Below are positions 1-11,320 of a stretch of DNA of 64,000 nt, piece by piece (position 1 is the stretch's first letter; the number at the start of each line of letters is the position of its first letter). The notes under the pieces were generated by a model. It did no database searches and was not told the origin of the DNA. It was given only the letters and a program-made list of their open reading frames with translations. The position numbers and the translations under genes were made by a program. This DNA comes from Dermatemys mawii (Eukaryota; Chordata; Testudines; Dermatemydidae): NCBI GenBank assembly GCA_007922305.1, contig ML677366.1, forward strand, positions 12,986,910 to 13,050,909, read 5' to 3'.

Positions 1-50
<50 letters not shown>
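1..50. repeat. (ATAG)n microsatellite
   Basis: Twelve and a half perfect ATAG units, starting at the window edge, so the true length is unknown. It abuts the 3' end of the minus-strand CR1 that follows. Read on the minus strand it is a TATC run right after the LINE tail, so it probably grew from the short 3' terminal repeats of the LINE. Confidence 0.97.
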
Positions 51-53
<3 letters not shown>

Positions 54-2325
54 GGCCATACTGGGCCAGACCAATGGTCCATCTAGGCCAGTGTCCGGTC
101 TTCTGACAGTGGCCAATGCCAGATACTTCAGAGCGAATGGACAGAACAGGGGAGTTAACAAGTGATCCATCCCCTGTTGTCCAGTCCCAGCTTCTGGAAA
201 TCAAAAGTTTAAGAACAACCAGATCATGGGGTTGCATCCCTGACCATCTTTGCTAATAATAGCCATTGATGGACCTATTCTCCATGAACTTTTCTAATTA
301 TTTTTTGAACCCAGTTATACTTTTGGCCTTCGCAACATCCGTTAGCAACAAGTTTTACAGGTTGTCTGTGCATTGTGAAGAAGTACTTCCTTTTGTTTGT
401 TTTAAAGCTTCTGCTTATTAATTGGGTGACCCCTGGTTCTTGTGTTATGTGAAGGGGTAAATAACACTTCCCTATTCACTTTCTCCACACCACTCATGAT
501 TTTATAGACCTCTATCAGATCCCTCTTTAGGCATCTCTTTTGTAAGATGAACAGTCTCAAGTCTTTTTAATCTCTCCTTATATGGAAGCTATTCCTTACC
601 TTTAATCATTTTTGTTACCCTTCTCTGTACTTTTTCCAATTTTAATATATCTTTTTCGAGTTGGGATGACCAGAATTGCACTCTGTATTCAAGGTGTGGG
701 TGTACCATGGAGTTATATAGTGGTATTATGATATTTTCTCTCTTATTATCTATCACTTTCCTAATGGTTCCTAACATTTTGTTAGCTTTTTTGACTGCCG
801 CTGCACATTGAGCAGATGTTTTCAGAGAACTATCCATGATGACTCCAAGGTCTCTTTCTTGAGTAATAACAGCTAATTTAGACCCCATCGTTTTCTATGC
901 ATAGTTTGGATTATGTTTTCCAATGTGCATTACTTTGAATTCATCCACATTGGATTTCATGTGCCACTTTGTTGCCCAATAACCCAGTTTTATGAGATAC
1001 CCTTATAACTCTTTACAGCCTACTTTGGACTTAACTATCTTGAGTAATTATGTACCATCTGAAAACTTTGCCACCTCACTGTTTACCCCTTTTTCCAGAT
1101 CATTTATGAATATGTTGAATAGCATTGGTCCCAGTACCCGATTGGGGGACCCCGCTATTTACTCCTCTCCACCGTGAAAACTGACCATTTATTCCTATCC
1201 TTTGTTTCCTATCTTTTAACCAGTTACTGATCCATGAGAGGACCTTCCCTCTTACCCCATGACTGCCTACCTTGCTTAAGAGCCTTTGATGAGGGACCTT
1301 GTCAGAGGCTTTCTGAAAGTCCAACTACACTATATCCACTGGATCACTCTTGTCCACATATTTGTTAACCTCCTCCTCAAAGAATTCTAATAGATTGGTG
1401 AGACATGATTTCCCTTTACAAAAGCGGTGTTGACTCTTCTCCAACATATTGTGTTCACCTGTGTGTCTGATAATTCTGTTCTTTACTGGAGTTTCACTAG
1501 TTTGCCTGGTACTGAAGTTAGGCTTACTGGCCTATAACTGCCAGGATTGCCTCCGGAGCCTTTTTTTAAAAATTGGTGTTATATTAGCTATTTGCCAGTC
1601 ATCTGATAAAAAGGCTGATTTAAGCAACAGGTTGCATATCACAGTTAGTAATTCTGAAATTTCATATTTAAGTTCCTTCAGAACTCTTGGGTGAATACCA
1701 TCTGGTCCTAATAACTTATTATTCTTTAATTTACCAGTTTATTCCAAAACCTCCTCTACTGACACCCCAATATGGGACAGTTCCTCAGATCTGTCACCTA
1801 AAAAGAATGACTTATGTGCGGGAATCTCCCTCCCATCCTCTGCAGTGAAGACTGATGCAAATATTTCATTTAGCTTCTCCACAATGGCCTTGTCTTCCTT
1901 GAGTGCTTCTTTAGCATCTCAATGGTCCAGTGGCCCCATTGACTGTTTGGCAGGCTCCCTGCTTCTCATGTATTTAAAAAAATTGCTGTTCGTTTTTGTG
2001 TCTTTTTCTAACTTTTTTGGACTGCCTAATTCTACTCTTATATTTGAACTTGCTAGAGTTTATGATCCTTTCTAGTTTCCTAAGTAGGATTTGATGCTAA
2101 CTGCCTCTTTTTCTCTGCTGTTTAGCCATGATGGCATTTTTGGGGTTTTCTTACTTTGTTTGTTTGTTTGGGGTTGACATACAGTTTGAGCCTCTATTAT
2201 GATGTTTTTAAAAGTTTCCATGCAGCCTGCAGACATTTCACTCTTATGACTGTTCATTTTAATCTCTATTTCACTAGCCTCCTCACTGATGTGTAGTTCC
2301 CATTTTGGAGGTTAAATGCTACTGT
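51..2325 (-). mobile_element. CR1-family LINE, 5'-truncated, degenerate
   Basis: About 2.3 kb of a CR1-type non-LTR retrotransposon on the minus strand. Its 3' end is at base 51 and it is truncated near 2325, so only the C-terminal part of ORF2 remains. Recognisable reverse-transcriptase pieces on the minus strand are 1324-1100 (DFQKASDKVPH, then WISNWLKDRKQ and SGVPQSG) and 888-589 (RDLGVIMDSSL, PLYNSMVHPHLEY, LEKVQRRVTKMIKG). These are the RT palm/thumb and C-terminal motifs usual in CR1. Stops and frame changes separate the pieces, so it is dead. Bases 51-250 are the CR1 3' UTR, also seen in plus orientation at 62040-62280 and diverged at 41716-41900. Confidence 0.9.
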
Positions 2326-2942
2326 GGTGTGTAGACAGAGAGAAAGCAATCCAGCCAGTCTCTTCTACATGCTATGAGGGCAAGGCAGCTTTTCATCTCT
2401 GTAGCCCTATCTTTTCTCAGTCACCACTAGCTCCCAATTCCCTTTACTACCAGTGCTGCTCCCTAGGTACACTGGGTTTGCTTGGGCACACCAGTGTCAT
2501 AATGGAAGCCTCCAAAAGCTACCCAGGATCCACACAATTCCATTAAGAGGCTTATTAAAATTTGATGCTCCAATTTAACACCTATTAGCATGCGGTGCCC
2601 TTTAGCTGTGCGGGAGAACTGGTAAATGGAAGCCCCAGTTCCCAGCAGAACTCTAAATGGCTGGGTTTAACTTTATGGCACCAATTAGAGGGATGCTAAA
2701 ACAATCTCAGTGCTACAGATTTATTAATGCCTGTCCACTCCCCAAACCACTGCCCTGAAATGCTACAAGGGGGCACAGCAAGAGTTGCTGTGGGCCATAT
2801 CCTGGGTCAGCATCAGGCACAGCCCAGCCCCTCTGAATTGAAGCGGGGAAAGCCAGCACTCCCAGGGCCTTTCTTTGTCTATTTGCACTATGTGGAAGGG
2901 TCTAGGGATTTAGTGAGCAACGGCCAGCGGTGGGGGAACTGG
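2326..2942. other. Unannotated unique-looking DNA
   Basis: No gene or clear repeat seen. Bases 2545-2720 hold TTATTAAAATTTGATG and CCAATTAGAG style homeodomain-like words; nothing stronger supports a regulatory role. Confidence 0.4.
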
Positions 2943-3065
2943 TAGGGTGGCCTGATGTCCCGATTTTACAGGGACAGTTCTGATACTTGTGGCTTTTTCT
3001 TATATAGGTGCCTGTTACTCCCCACCCCTGTCCTGATTTTTCACACTTTCTATCTGGTCACCCTA
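2943..3065 (+). mobile_element. ~120-bp TIR element (MITE-like), copy A
   Basis: Starts TAGGGTGGCCTGAT and ends ATCTGGTCACCCTA, which are imperfect inverted repeats. Related copies lie at 28926-29046 (opposite strand) and 44003-44120. All share an interior with TTTTTCTTATA and CTGTCCTGATTTTT or its complement. Length, ends and dispersal fit a non-autonomous DNA transposon. The superfamily is not determined; a TA at each end could be a TA target duplication. Confidence 0.65.
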
Positions 3066-3785
3066 GGAACTGGGGCTGGGGGGGTGTAACCCGAGAGAGC
3101 AGAGGACTCAATTAAAACTGGAGTTTCTTTGGGCACTTCTTATAATTGTGATTCTTCCACAGCTAGCCTGGACACGGAGGTGAATGTGCTGTGTGCACTG
3201 GACTTTTCTCCCTCGCTCCCGCTCTGGCAGCTTTCCTGGGGTCCCTTCACAACAAGACAGCTTCCCTCTCAGGTCTGAGTTTCCAAGTAAGGCGGTGAAA
3301 CCAACTGGGGGTTGCAACCACTGTGCCCCACCCCTACTGCTAAAGGGGAAGGAGACCCCTGAGAGGAGAGAGGTAAAGGGTGAAAAAGGGCAAAAACAGC
3401 TGCCCTGAGAACTGTAGTGTTTAGTTGCCTTCCTAATCCGTCTCCTCGCTTTCTCCTTTCCTCTCCTTCATTCCCTCAGTCTCCACCTGCCTCACCTGCT
3501 TTCAGTGTGGCTGTTTTCCTGTGTGGCTATGGAGCATGTACGTCCCCAGGGCTGTTCTGTGGGAACAGCTGAGCTGTCAGGCTTCTCCTAGGCTTTTAGA
3601 AGTTCTAAAGTGAGACCCCGGGAAAGATGCTTAGATTTGACCTTTGACTTCAGCGTCATGAGGTATATTAACAATCTCCTCATTAGAGATGGGCATGAGG
3701 TGGAACCTGAGACCCAAACATGCTACCTGCCTGGGGCCCCCGTCACCTGGCTCCCTGAGCACCTGACAGACATTAACGAAGCAAT
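3066..3785. other. Unannotated unique-looking DNA
   Basis: Moderately GC-rich with no supported gene. Overlapping short open frames on both strands at 3108-3408 look like chance frames. Confidence 0.4.
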
Positions 3786-3945
3786 CCTCCCAACACCATT
3801 TTCCAGATGGGGGACTGAGAAACAGAGAGGCTCACCCAAATTCATACAGTGGGTCTGTGGCAGAGCAGGGACTTGATCATGTAGCCAAAGCCTTCGGTTA
3901 GTGCCTAACCACTGGGTGATCCTTCCTTTCTTCTGTAGTTGGTGA
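3786..3945 (-). repeat. MIR-type ancient SINE remnant
   Basis: The word order CCAGATGGGGGACTGAG, AACAGAGAGG, then GTGGGTCTGTGGCAGAGC and GGGACTTGATC matches the complement of the MIR core and tail (clean-up of columns: gaaactgaggcacagag followed by a cagagc segment). MIRs are shared across amniotes and diverged, so boundaries are approximate. Confidence 0.6.
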
Positions 3946-5005
3946 AATGCTGATCTCAGTCCAGAGCGTCGGCCCATCCCTGCTCCTCCAAGGCAATGCA
4001 CAGGCAAACAAACAAGCACTTTCATTGGCCACATCTCCTGGAATTTCAGTATTCTACAAAGAAACACTCTTGGAGTCAAACATACTTGTGTTGATTCTGA
4101 CCTGCTGTACATCGGCCACGCCTGTTCTTTGGGCAAAGAGTTCCACAGATAGCCTGATCTCTGTGTGTTCTACGTGCTACTTTACACTATTAACATACCC
4201 TTAGCAAATAGGTGGAAATGCCGAGGTACTGAGTAAAAACTCTGCTGCCTTCAGCTGCCAGAAGCCCAGCTGTTAGGAACAGCGCTTATTTATCACCCCT
4301 TTCCTAACATGCTGTATATGACAGGAATAAAATCGATGTAATCAATGTGACGAAACTGGCCAGGGTTTGGTTATTATTCTCATTTGTTCTCAGCCATACA
4401 GGACAAAATATAAACTGCCTCAAATCTACTCAGCTGGCCCAGAGGAGGGAATAACCCACAAGGCTTGTGTCATTATTGGGATCACTGTTTCCTTACTATT
4501 TCACAAAATGCGGAGGGAGATGAGCTATTTTAAAGGAGACAAATCCTCTTTCTGTCTAGCGGGGCTTTCTGTGCAAATGCAGGAATGTGCACAAAGGGTT
4601 CTGAGCGCCCCTTAGGGGTCAATCTACTTATAATTCTCCTTAGTACAGGAAAGGCCTGTTGCACAACCCGGGATCTTCAATAGCCAGCTGGGTGTGTCTG
4701 TGTGTGGAGAGGAAAACAAAGCATGGTGACCTTAGGAGGGGAATCCCATGTGTGAACAATATACCAAGGCAAAGCTCCCTCTCCCCATTTTCTCCTCCAT
4801 CTCCACACACTACCTCTTCATCCAGTCAGCCGACACTAATGGCTCTTGTTGCAGATCTCTACCATCACCACATCGTATCTTGAACCAATTCACTCATCCA
4901 AAGCCACATGGAGCAATAAAATCAGTGCCAGCAGCTCAGAGCTCATGGGAGACCCTACAATAACAAACTAATACACATCAGCCAGTGATTGGGAGACAGT
5001 CTATA
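3946..5005. other. Unannotated unique-looking DNA
   Basis: No coding exon, RNA gene or clear repeat was recognised. Open frames of up to 85 codons show no domain signature. Confidence 0.4.
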
Positions 5006-5225
5006 ACAGGGATCGGCAATCTTTGGCATGTGGCCAACCAGGGTAAGCCCCGTGGCAGGCTGGGCCAGTTTGTTTACCTGCCGTGTCCACAGGTTTGGCC
5101 AATCGTGGCTCCCACTGGCCACAGTTCGCCATTCCAGGCCAATGGGGGTTGTGGGAACCGTCGGTCAGCACATCCCTCATCCTGTGCCGCTTCCTGCAGC
5201 CCGCACTGGCCTGGAGTCACGGTGC
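5006..5225 (+). mobile_element. hAT-like non-autonomous element, fragment
   Basis: Begins CAGGGATCGGCAATCTTTGG, a typical hAT-like terminal sequence, followed by a GC-rich body (GGCCAACCAGGGTAAGCC, TTTGTTTACCTGCC, GGCTCCCACTGGCC). The right terminus was not found, so this is a fragment. The family assignment rests on recognition of this body from turtle repeats. Confidence 0.5.
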
Positions 5226-6741
5226 GCCAGTGTGCCTTTCTGAGCACTTATGAGGGGCCCTGCAATAACAAGCCAGACTGAACAGCCTAGCTTGACAGTA
5301 ACCAAACAGTGTGGGTTCGGTCACAGAAGGTTTCAGGGGGGAAACAGGGTTCAGTTTCAAGCTTTCACTTGCATATCGGATAACTAGATATCTTAGTGAT
5401 CCCAGCTCCACCTGTGACTAGCTGCAGGTGCAGGACTGTGCCTGCAAGGATGGGGGCCTCTCGAAAGCTGCGATGAGAGGCAGGTGTTGGAAGCAGCAAA
5501 GAGTTTAAATAACACTCTTCAGAGTGATGTGAAAACCTTGCCTGGTTTTGCTTAATGCTCGAATGCGCTGGCATTAGCTCCAGCTGTCTGGTTCCTTGCT
5601 GGGCGGGGAGGGGATTATATTGCTCATACTATTAGGATACAAAGCCTGCCATGAATCTTGAGTTTGAATCTATTGTGGAGAAAGTGACCAAAGGATGTTC
5701 CTATCTGATGGCTGCTTCCTGGCTGATGCTAAATAAAATCCATACCCTAAGTAGGTACCATCCTCATCCCAATCCATTCTACCCATTCTGGGTGAAGGCC
5801 TTACCCTGGTCCCATTTAGCCTCTTATTCCTGGAACTTCAGTGACCATGCAAGCCCTGTAGAGTCTCCCAGTCCCACCCCCCACCAGCTGATGCCTCCTG
5901 TCCCCTTGCTGCACTCACCAGCCACTGATCTTTGTCCCAATGCAGGCACCTTTGCCTTCCCTGCCTTTGGAAGCTTCCACACTGGCACCACCCAGGGGCA
6001 ACATAGCCTATCACAGGAAGGGACAGGAGCGGATTGAGGGTCTGCCTGGCTCACTGACAGGTGCTTGTTGGCTCAGGAAGCAGCTGCTGTTTGTTTACCA
6101 TTTGCTTGAACGCTCAGCCTGAGTCACTGCTAAAATGGTGCTGGCAGCAGCTAGACCCAGGAGTCTCTTCTGCGGCCAAGGTGTGCAGGGAAGGCGGCCG
6201 GTTTCACGCCTAGTCTGGAGATGTTTAAAAATCCTGTCTGGTGCATGGGGTTTATGAGCCTCCTTAGCCTAATAAAGTCGTATTAGAGCATCGCACATCA
6301 CCCTAATTACTTGTCATAAGACAGCTCCTTGCACGCACAGTTCCCCGGTCCGTCATGGGCCAGAAATGCCCAGCAGAACGAGGCAAAGATAAATACAGCA
6401 TCTTGGTTATTCATTTGCTTATTTCCTGCACACACAACCACACGTACACAGCTGACCCCCAATTCCATATGCACACATACACACCTCTGCCATTATTCCC
6501 CATGTCCCTGGGACTCTGCATTTTCTGGTTCCTGACACAAATGTCCGAACTTCCCAGGAAAGGCCCTTTGCCCTCTGGATCACACCTTCCACTGGGCCCC
6601 AGGGTAGCCTTTGGTTTTGCCACCTTCCTGCCTGCCTGTGCCTGTAAATCTGGCAGTTGGACATCCATGCGCTACTGATCATGGCCACCAAACCTGAGGC
6701 CTGGTTGAGTGCCTTTCAAGACGGAGGGCCTGCGCTTCCAG
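5226..6741. other. Unannotated unique-looking DNA
   Basis: No supported gene. Bases 6240-6325 (GCCTAATAAAGTCGTATTAGAG, then CCCTAATTACTTGTCATAAGA) are AT-rich with TAATTA words inside GC-richer DNA and could be a small conserved noncoding element. The 128-codon frame at 5651-6037 has overlapping rivals on the other strand and no domain. Confidence 0.35.
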
Positions 6742-7513
6742 TAGGGTTGTCAGCTGTCTAATCACACAGACCCAAACACCCTTTCCCCGCCCCTTCTTTG
6801 AGGCCCCACCTTCTCACTCCGCCCCCACCCCCACCCGCATCACTCGCTCTTCTCCACCCTCACTCACGTTCGCCAGATTGGGGCAGGGGGTTGGGGTACG
6901 GGGGGGACGTGCGGGCTCTGGGCTGGGGCTGAGGGGTTCAGAGTGTTGGAGAGGGCTCCGGGCTGAGCCTGGGGCAGAGGGTTGGGGTGTGGGAGGGGGT
7001 GCGGGGTCTTGGGTGCAGGCTCTGGGAGGGAGTTTGGGTGCAGGAGGGGGCTGGGGTAAAGGGTTGGGGTGCAGGAGAGGGTGTGAGGTGCAGGGTCTGG
7101 CCAGGAGGCGCTTACCTCAGGCGGCTCCCTGGTGGTGGCCCAGCGGGGCTAAGCAGGCTCCCTGCCTGCCCTGGCCCTGCGCCACTCCCGGAAATGGCCA
7201 GCACACCCATGCGGTCCCTGGGAAGGGGCAGCTCTGCATCCTGCCTACAGGTGCCCCCCTTACCCACAGTTCCCATTGACCACAGTTCCTGGGCAATGGG
7301 AGCTGTGGTGTCGGTGCTGGGGGGGACGAGGGCAGTGCGCAACGACCCCTTGTTCCCCCCTAGAGGCCTCAGGGACATGTCGGCTGCTTCTGGGAGCAAC
7401 GTGAAGCCACCAGACTTTTAGCAGCCTAAAATCTCCCAGTTTGGCTTCAGTAGCCTCCGGAAGATAGGGCCTGATTCTGGGAGACTCCGGCAAAACCGGA
7501 GTGTTGGCAACCC
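6742..7513 (+). mobile_element. TIR DNA element with G-rich core, copy 1
   Basis: The left end TAGGGTTGTCAGCTGTCTAA and the right end GAGTGTTGGCAACCC are inverted repeats (complement of the right end: GGGTTGCCAACACTC). A shorter relative at 24513-24835 has the same kind of ends (left TAGGATAGCCAGTTTTCAA, right AAAGTTGGCAACCCTA) and a G-rich middle. No transposase is encoded, so it is non-autonomous. Superfamily not assigned. Confidence 0.6.
6878..7110 (+). repeat. G-rich degenerate minisatellite
   Basis: Imperfect tandem units built on GGGTTGGGGTG and GGAGGGGGCTC, inside the TIR element at 6742-7513. Many runs of three or more G lie close together on the plus strand, a G-quadruplex-prone arrangement. 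The 133- and 144-codon open frames here are by-products of the repeat. Confidence 0.7.
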
Positions 7514-8565
7514 GAGCCTCCAGCCTGAGTGGAAAGAGGAAAATGCCAGGCAGCTCGTTGCTTGGCTTGGAGGTTGGGACATTCTGAGAAGCTTGTGGCC
7601 TTTAAGTACTTGTCTGAACCCAACCCTGGAGCCCCTTAACATTCCCCTGTCATTGTATCCTGGCTTTCACCCCCTGTAGAATCCCCTGTGTCCTGTTGCC
7701 ACAGAGGCTTGATTTTCCAGGACCAGAGCTCCCTGATAGCTCATATGGGACTGGGCGCAATGAACTCTAGATCCTGGCAGCCTTGGACTCCTGGTGCTGC
7801 CGAGGTCCCATGGAAGAAGAGTCTTCCCAAGTTCCGCACCCATCTGCTCAAGTGTGCAATCTAAAACTTTCCCACGTTATGCGCTTGCTAACGAGTGCCG
7901 TGCTCGCTGTTCTTCTCCCTTTCCTCTGATGTTGGCCCTCGATCCGGTCGTGCTCAGAGTCCTCGGAGCAGCTCCGAGACCGGATGAAACAGTCACTTCA
8001 AAACATCTTGAGCTGGAGCCTTCCAAGTTTGTTTTCATGGAGTGTTTTAATGGCACTGTTCTGCGCTTATTACCTCACTTATGGCAATTTACAGCAGTCA
8101 GCTAATGAAGGCGACTGCCATAAAATGAGGTCATGGGCAGTAGTATGCTGTAAAACAGAAGGGGAAGAAGGAATGAAGCCTGAGACATTTGGACTGTCAA
8201 GGGGGTAACGTAGATTGGGCTAGTGGGGGTCAGTCCCATCCAGCTAGGGAGGCAGAGACGCCTTCTTTAGAATGGGAAAATATGTGCAAAACATTTGCCG
8301 TCATGGGCAGCTGGAAGCTGCTGAAATACCAGCTTTGCCACCACGCTGGATATTAATAGCTATGGGTGTGTATTTATTGTAACACCACTGCGGGCGGCTG
8401 AGAATTTACTGAACTGGGTACATGCATGTGGCCGTCATATGTGTTTCTATAGGAACTGGAATCCTGCAGCACTGGCTGGGCTTGCTTGGGGCTCTGTTTT
8501 CAGAGCTCATTTTAAGCATGAAATGAGAGGCAATGAGGATAATCATTATTAACGTTTATTTATCA
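7514..8565. other. Unannotated DNA with a strong palindrome
   Basis: No supported gene. Holds a nested palindrome at 7942-7985 (described under findings). Bases 8330-8565 include AT-rich words (GATATTAATAGCTATGG, ATTATTAACGTTTATTTATC) that could belong to a conserved noncoding element. Confidence 0.35.
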
Positions 8566-8760
8566 CTCAGCGTGCTAAGCACTGAACAGAAACCGGAGCT
8601 GTCCCAGTGGGAGATGCTGTAGGAGCCCTGGAGGTAGATGTAAAGAGGCAGCCCCTGCTCCAGAGAGGTTACAAGTTCAATTCACACATGGTACGATGAA
8701 TGGGGATAATAAACAAGCAGAAGGCAGCACAAGATGACAACGATAGAATGCTACAGCTGC
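8566..8760 (+). repeat. Fragment of old composite repeat
   Basis: GTGCTAAGCACTGAACAGA, then GGCAGCCCCTGCTCCAGAGAGGTTACAAG, resembles the first half of the repeat at 14735-15265 (CACAGTCCCTGCCCCAAAGATCATC) and 25788-26245 (GGCCCCTGTCCCCAAGGAGCTC). Very diverged; boundaries approximate. Confidence 0.35.
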
Positions 8761-8780
8761 TCACATGGGTCCCAGCCCAT

Positions 8781-8823
8781 CTTCCTTGAAGTAAATGGGA
8801 GTCTGTCTGAGATCAATGGGTCT
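8781..8823. repeat. Short quasi-palindromic module
   Basis: Contains CTTGAAGTAAATGGGAGTC followed by GATCAATGGGTCTC. Related modules around GAAGTCAATGGGAG or AATGGGAGTT occur near 13700, 19500, 19930 and 22350. Confidence 0.4.
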
Positions 8824-10039
8824 CTTTGCCCTTGCCCCATGGGAACATACCCATCCAGGTGGGCTGGCTGATTTTATTTTTAAACATACAATTCACTCCA
8901 TGTAGGCAAGGCTGGAGAGAGTAGGGAATCTTTAGGAAAGGCTGGTCTGAGGAGAGGGCTGTGGGTGAGTAAAGAGGCTTGGGGAGGGCACTGCATGTGT
9001 GGAACCAGTATGCATGGCAGAGGGTGGGAAGGACAAGGTGGGAGGAAGTAAACAGAGGGGTCAAGATGGGCATAGAAAGGGAATCCCCATCAGACCACCA
9101 ACTGAAATACCGAGAGTGATTGAATATACCTTCTTTATGCATGTAAGTTGGTTTCCTCTCAGTTAGCTACTCGAGGGATTCTTGCACTGATGTAGCTTCA
9201 CCAGTCCAAGTTCCCAGGCAGAGACATGCTAGACCAGTGGAAAAAGGGACTTTCACCAATGCAGCTCACTCCATCATGATATGTATGTCCCTGTCTGCCC
9301 CCTCTCTCAGCAAGCACCCCTGGGTTTCAGTGAGACAGGAGCAGGGTGAGCTGCACAGGAGCAGGTCACCTTTTGCAGCAGAGCATGTCTGTGCTAGGGG
9401 CTAGCAACACAGCTACACTGGCGCAAAAAGTCCCCCCATGGAGGCAAACTCTCAGCCTACTGGCAGACTTCCCGTCAAGTTCTGAGAGAGGATTTTATTC
9501 TTGCAGTTGCATCCTCGTCCCCATTCCCTGCTCATTAACCAGTGTGTCCCCTTCCAATATGTGCTGTCATTTACTGTGTGAATAGCTCCTTTTCCCTCTT
9601 CAGTCAGTTAAACAAACAAACATACAAGGCCTTCGTAACCAAGAGGAAAATTAGTAGCAGGTGAAAGCTGATTTTTAACGAGACCAAACTGTTTTCTAAT
9701 GTAAGAGAAACATTTTTCTTCCCCTCTCCCTTAAGTTGTTGGTTGCGGCTGAGTTTGGCTACATGGGCTAGAACAGGGATTTCTCACGCTATAGATGGCG
9801 GGGTCCATATCTCAACAAAAATACTGTCTCATGAACTCCTTCTTCCCTATCTACTCCTCGTCCCAGGGAGCCCAACTAATCTCTCACTGGTGATCCCATA
9901 ACACCCCTGGGACAACTGCAGCTGTCGTTCCTGTGGTGAAGTATCTTTGGGGATGTATTTTTAGGTAACCCGAGTTAGTTAAATGCCTTTTTCTTCTAGG
10001 ATAAAAGCTAATCAAACTGTGATTAGCTCTGTGTGTGGA
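8824..10039. other. Unannotated unique-looking DNA
   Basis: No gene recognised. The stretch starting at 9778 (CAGGGATTTCTCACGC) resembles a hAT-like terminus, but no matching right end or TSD was found. Confidence 0.35.
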
Positions 10040-10335
10040 GGTAGGGATGTGATTCCCAGCTCGGGCAGACACTCTCGCGCTAGCTCTCACCTAGCTAATG
10101 CGCTAGAGATGAGAGTGCAGCTGCGGCAGCAGGGGCACTGGCGAAAGGTGGCATAGGCTACCTGCCCCATGTATGTACCTGTGGGGTTTGTACTCAGGGC
10201 AATAGTATCCTGTGTCGCTGCTGCCTGTACCACCCATGCACAGTGCACTAGCTCAATGAGAACTAACGCGAGTGTGTCTGTGCAAGCTAGGAATCAACCC
10301 TTAGCTCCAAATGTAGACATAGCGTGTGTCTATGA
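10040..10335. mobile_element. Possible TIR element remnant
   Basis: Ends in AAATGTAGACATAGCGTGTG, like the right end of the element at 60780-61132 (AGTGTAGACATAGCC). It contains repeated AGCTAGGA/GCTAGCTC words common in such reptile elements. The left end is not identified. Confidence 0.35.
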
Positions 10336-10495
10336 TGGCTTCTCCTTTCATCTCTTCTGCCCCTCTGTTCTCTTCCCCTTAGCTGGAAACTAGGGAAAGA
10401 ACCAGCACCATGTGTATCTAGCTCGCTATCTTCAGATGACCAGGACAAGCCCCATGAGCTTAATTTGGGAATATCTGAATCTAATGGGTTTAGCA

Positions 10496-10640
10496 GAGAG
10501 CTGCCACTAGGAGCCAGGAGCTCCAGCGTGCTGATCCCAGCTCTGTCACAGACTTACTGGGTGTCCTTGGGCAAGTCACTTTACTTCTCTGGCCCTCATT
10601 TTCCTTAGACAAGGGGGAAAATACTTCTAATCCACGTATC
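10496..10640 (+). repeat. MIR SINE remnant
   Basis: Contains ATCCCAGCTCTGTCACAGAC, TTGGGCAAGTCACTTTACTT and CTCTGGCCCTCATTTTCC in the MIR order, with spacing as in the MIR consensus. One of the clearest MIRs in the window. Confidence 0.8.
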
Positions 10641-10772
10641 TCCAAGTGGCGAGGTGGGTGTAGAGGTAGGGGTGGTGAAGTTTAATTCATTATATTTATG
10701 AAAGCTGGGCAAAATTTCACACATTTTTCTCTCCAATCCATTGCATGTCATTTTTGAATCTTCAAAATGCCA

Positions 10773-10794
10773 AGAGAGAGAGAGAGAGAGAGAG
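10773..10794. repeat. (AG)n microsatellite
   Basis: Eleven perfect AG units. Confidence 0.95.
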
Positions 10795-11085
10795 CGCCTC
10801 TTGGCCTGTCAAATCACCACATTTCACACAGAACTACCTCAGCAGCCATCTTGTCTCTGCTATTGTTATGGCAGGCAGTCATGGGTGGGTGGGTTGTTTC
10901 AAAATGAGCAGGGCCAGATCGTGGGCCCTTATGTGGATGCAAAGTTATAAATAACAGGACTTATTTGTTTAACAGAAGAGCACCACGTTCTGGGCAATCT
11001 TGGGTTGTGAAGAGAAAATCTACAATTTTGGCTTGTAAAAAAGCGAAAGAAACACTTAAGTCACCACACATATTTATGACATACA

Positions 11086-11320
11086 TAGGAACACAGGAAT
11101 GGCTAGGCTGGATTGGACCCAAGGTCCATCCCATCCCATAGCCTGGATCTGACAGCGACCAGTATGAGGAGCTTCAGAGAAAGGTATGAGAACCCAGCCG
11201 TAGACTAATGTGGGGTGACCTGCCTCCCACTTAGGACTCATCCTGAGCTCTGAATGTTAGAATTTGGCTTCAGCCCGGAAGTACAAGGTTTAAATCACGC
11301 CCTAGGGCAGAGAGAGCAGG
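11086..11320 (-). mobile_element. CR1 LINE 3'-end fragment
   Basis: CATAGGAACACAGGAATGGC, then AGACTGGATTGGACC-like words, AAGGTCCATC, and the stretch ending TTGGCTTCAGCCCGGAAG. It aligns by eye with 51677-51870 (same word order, same strand), a second copy of this CR1 subfamily 3' UTR. No coding part is left. Confidence 0.6.
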
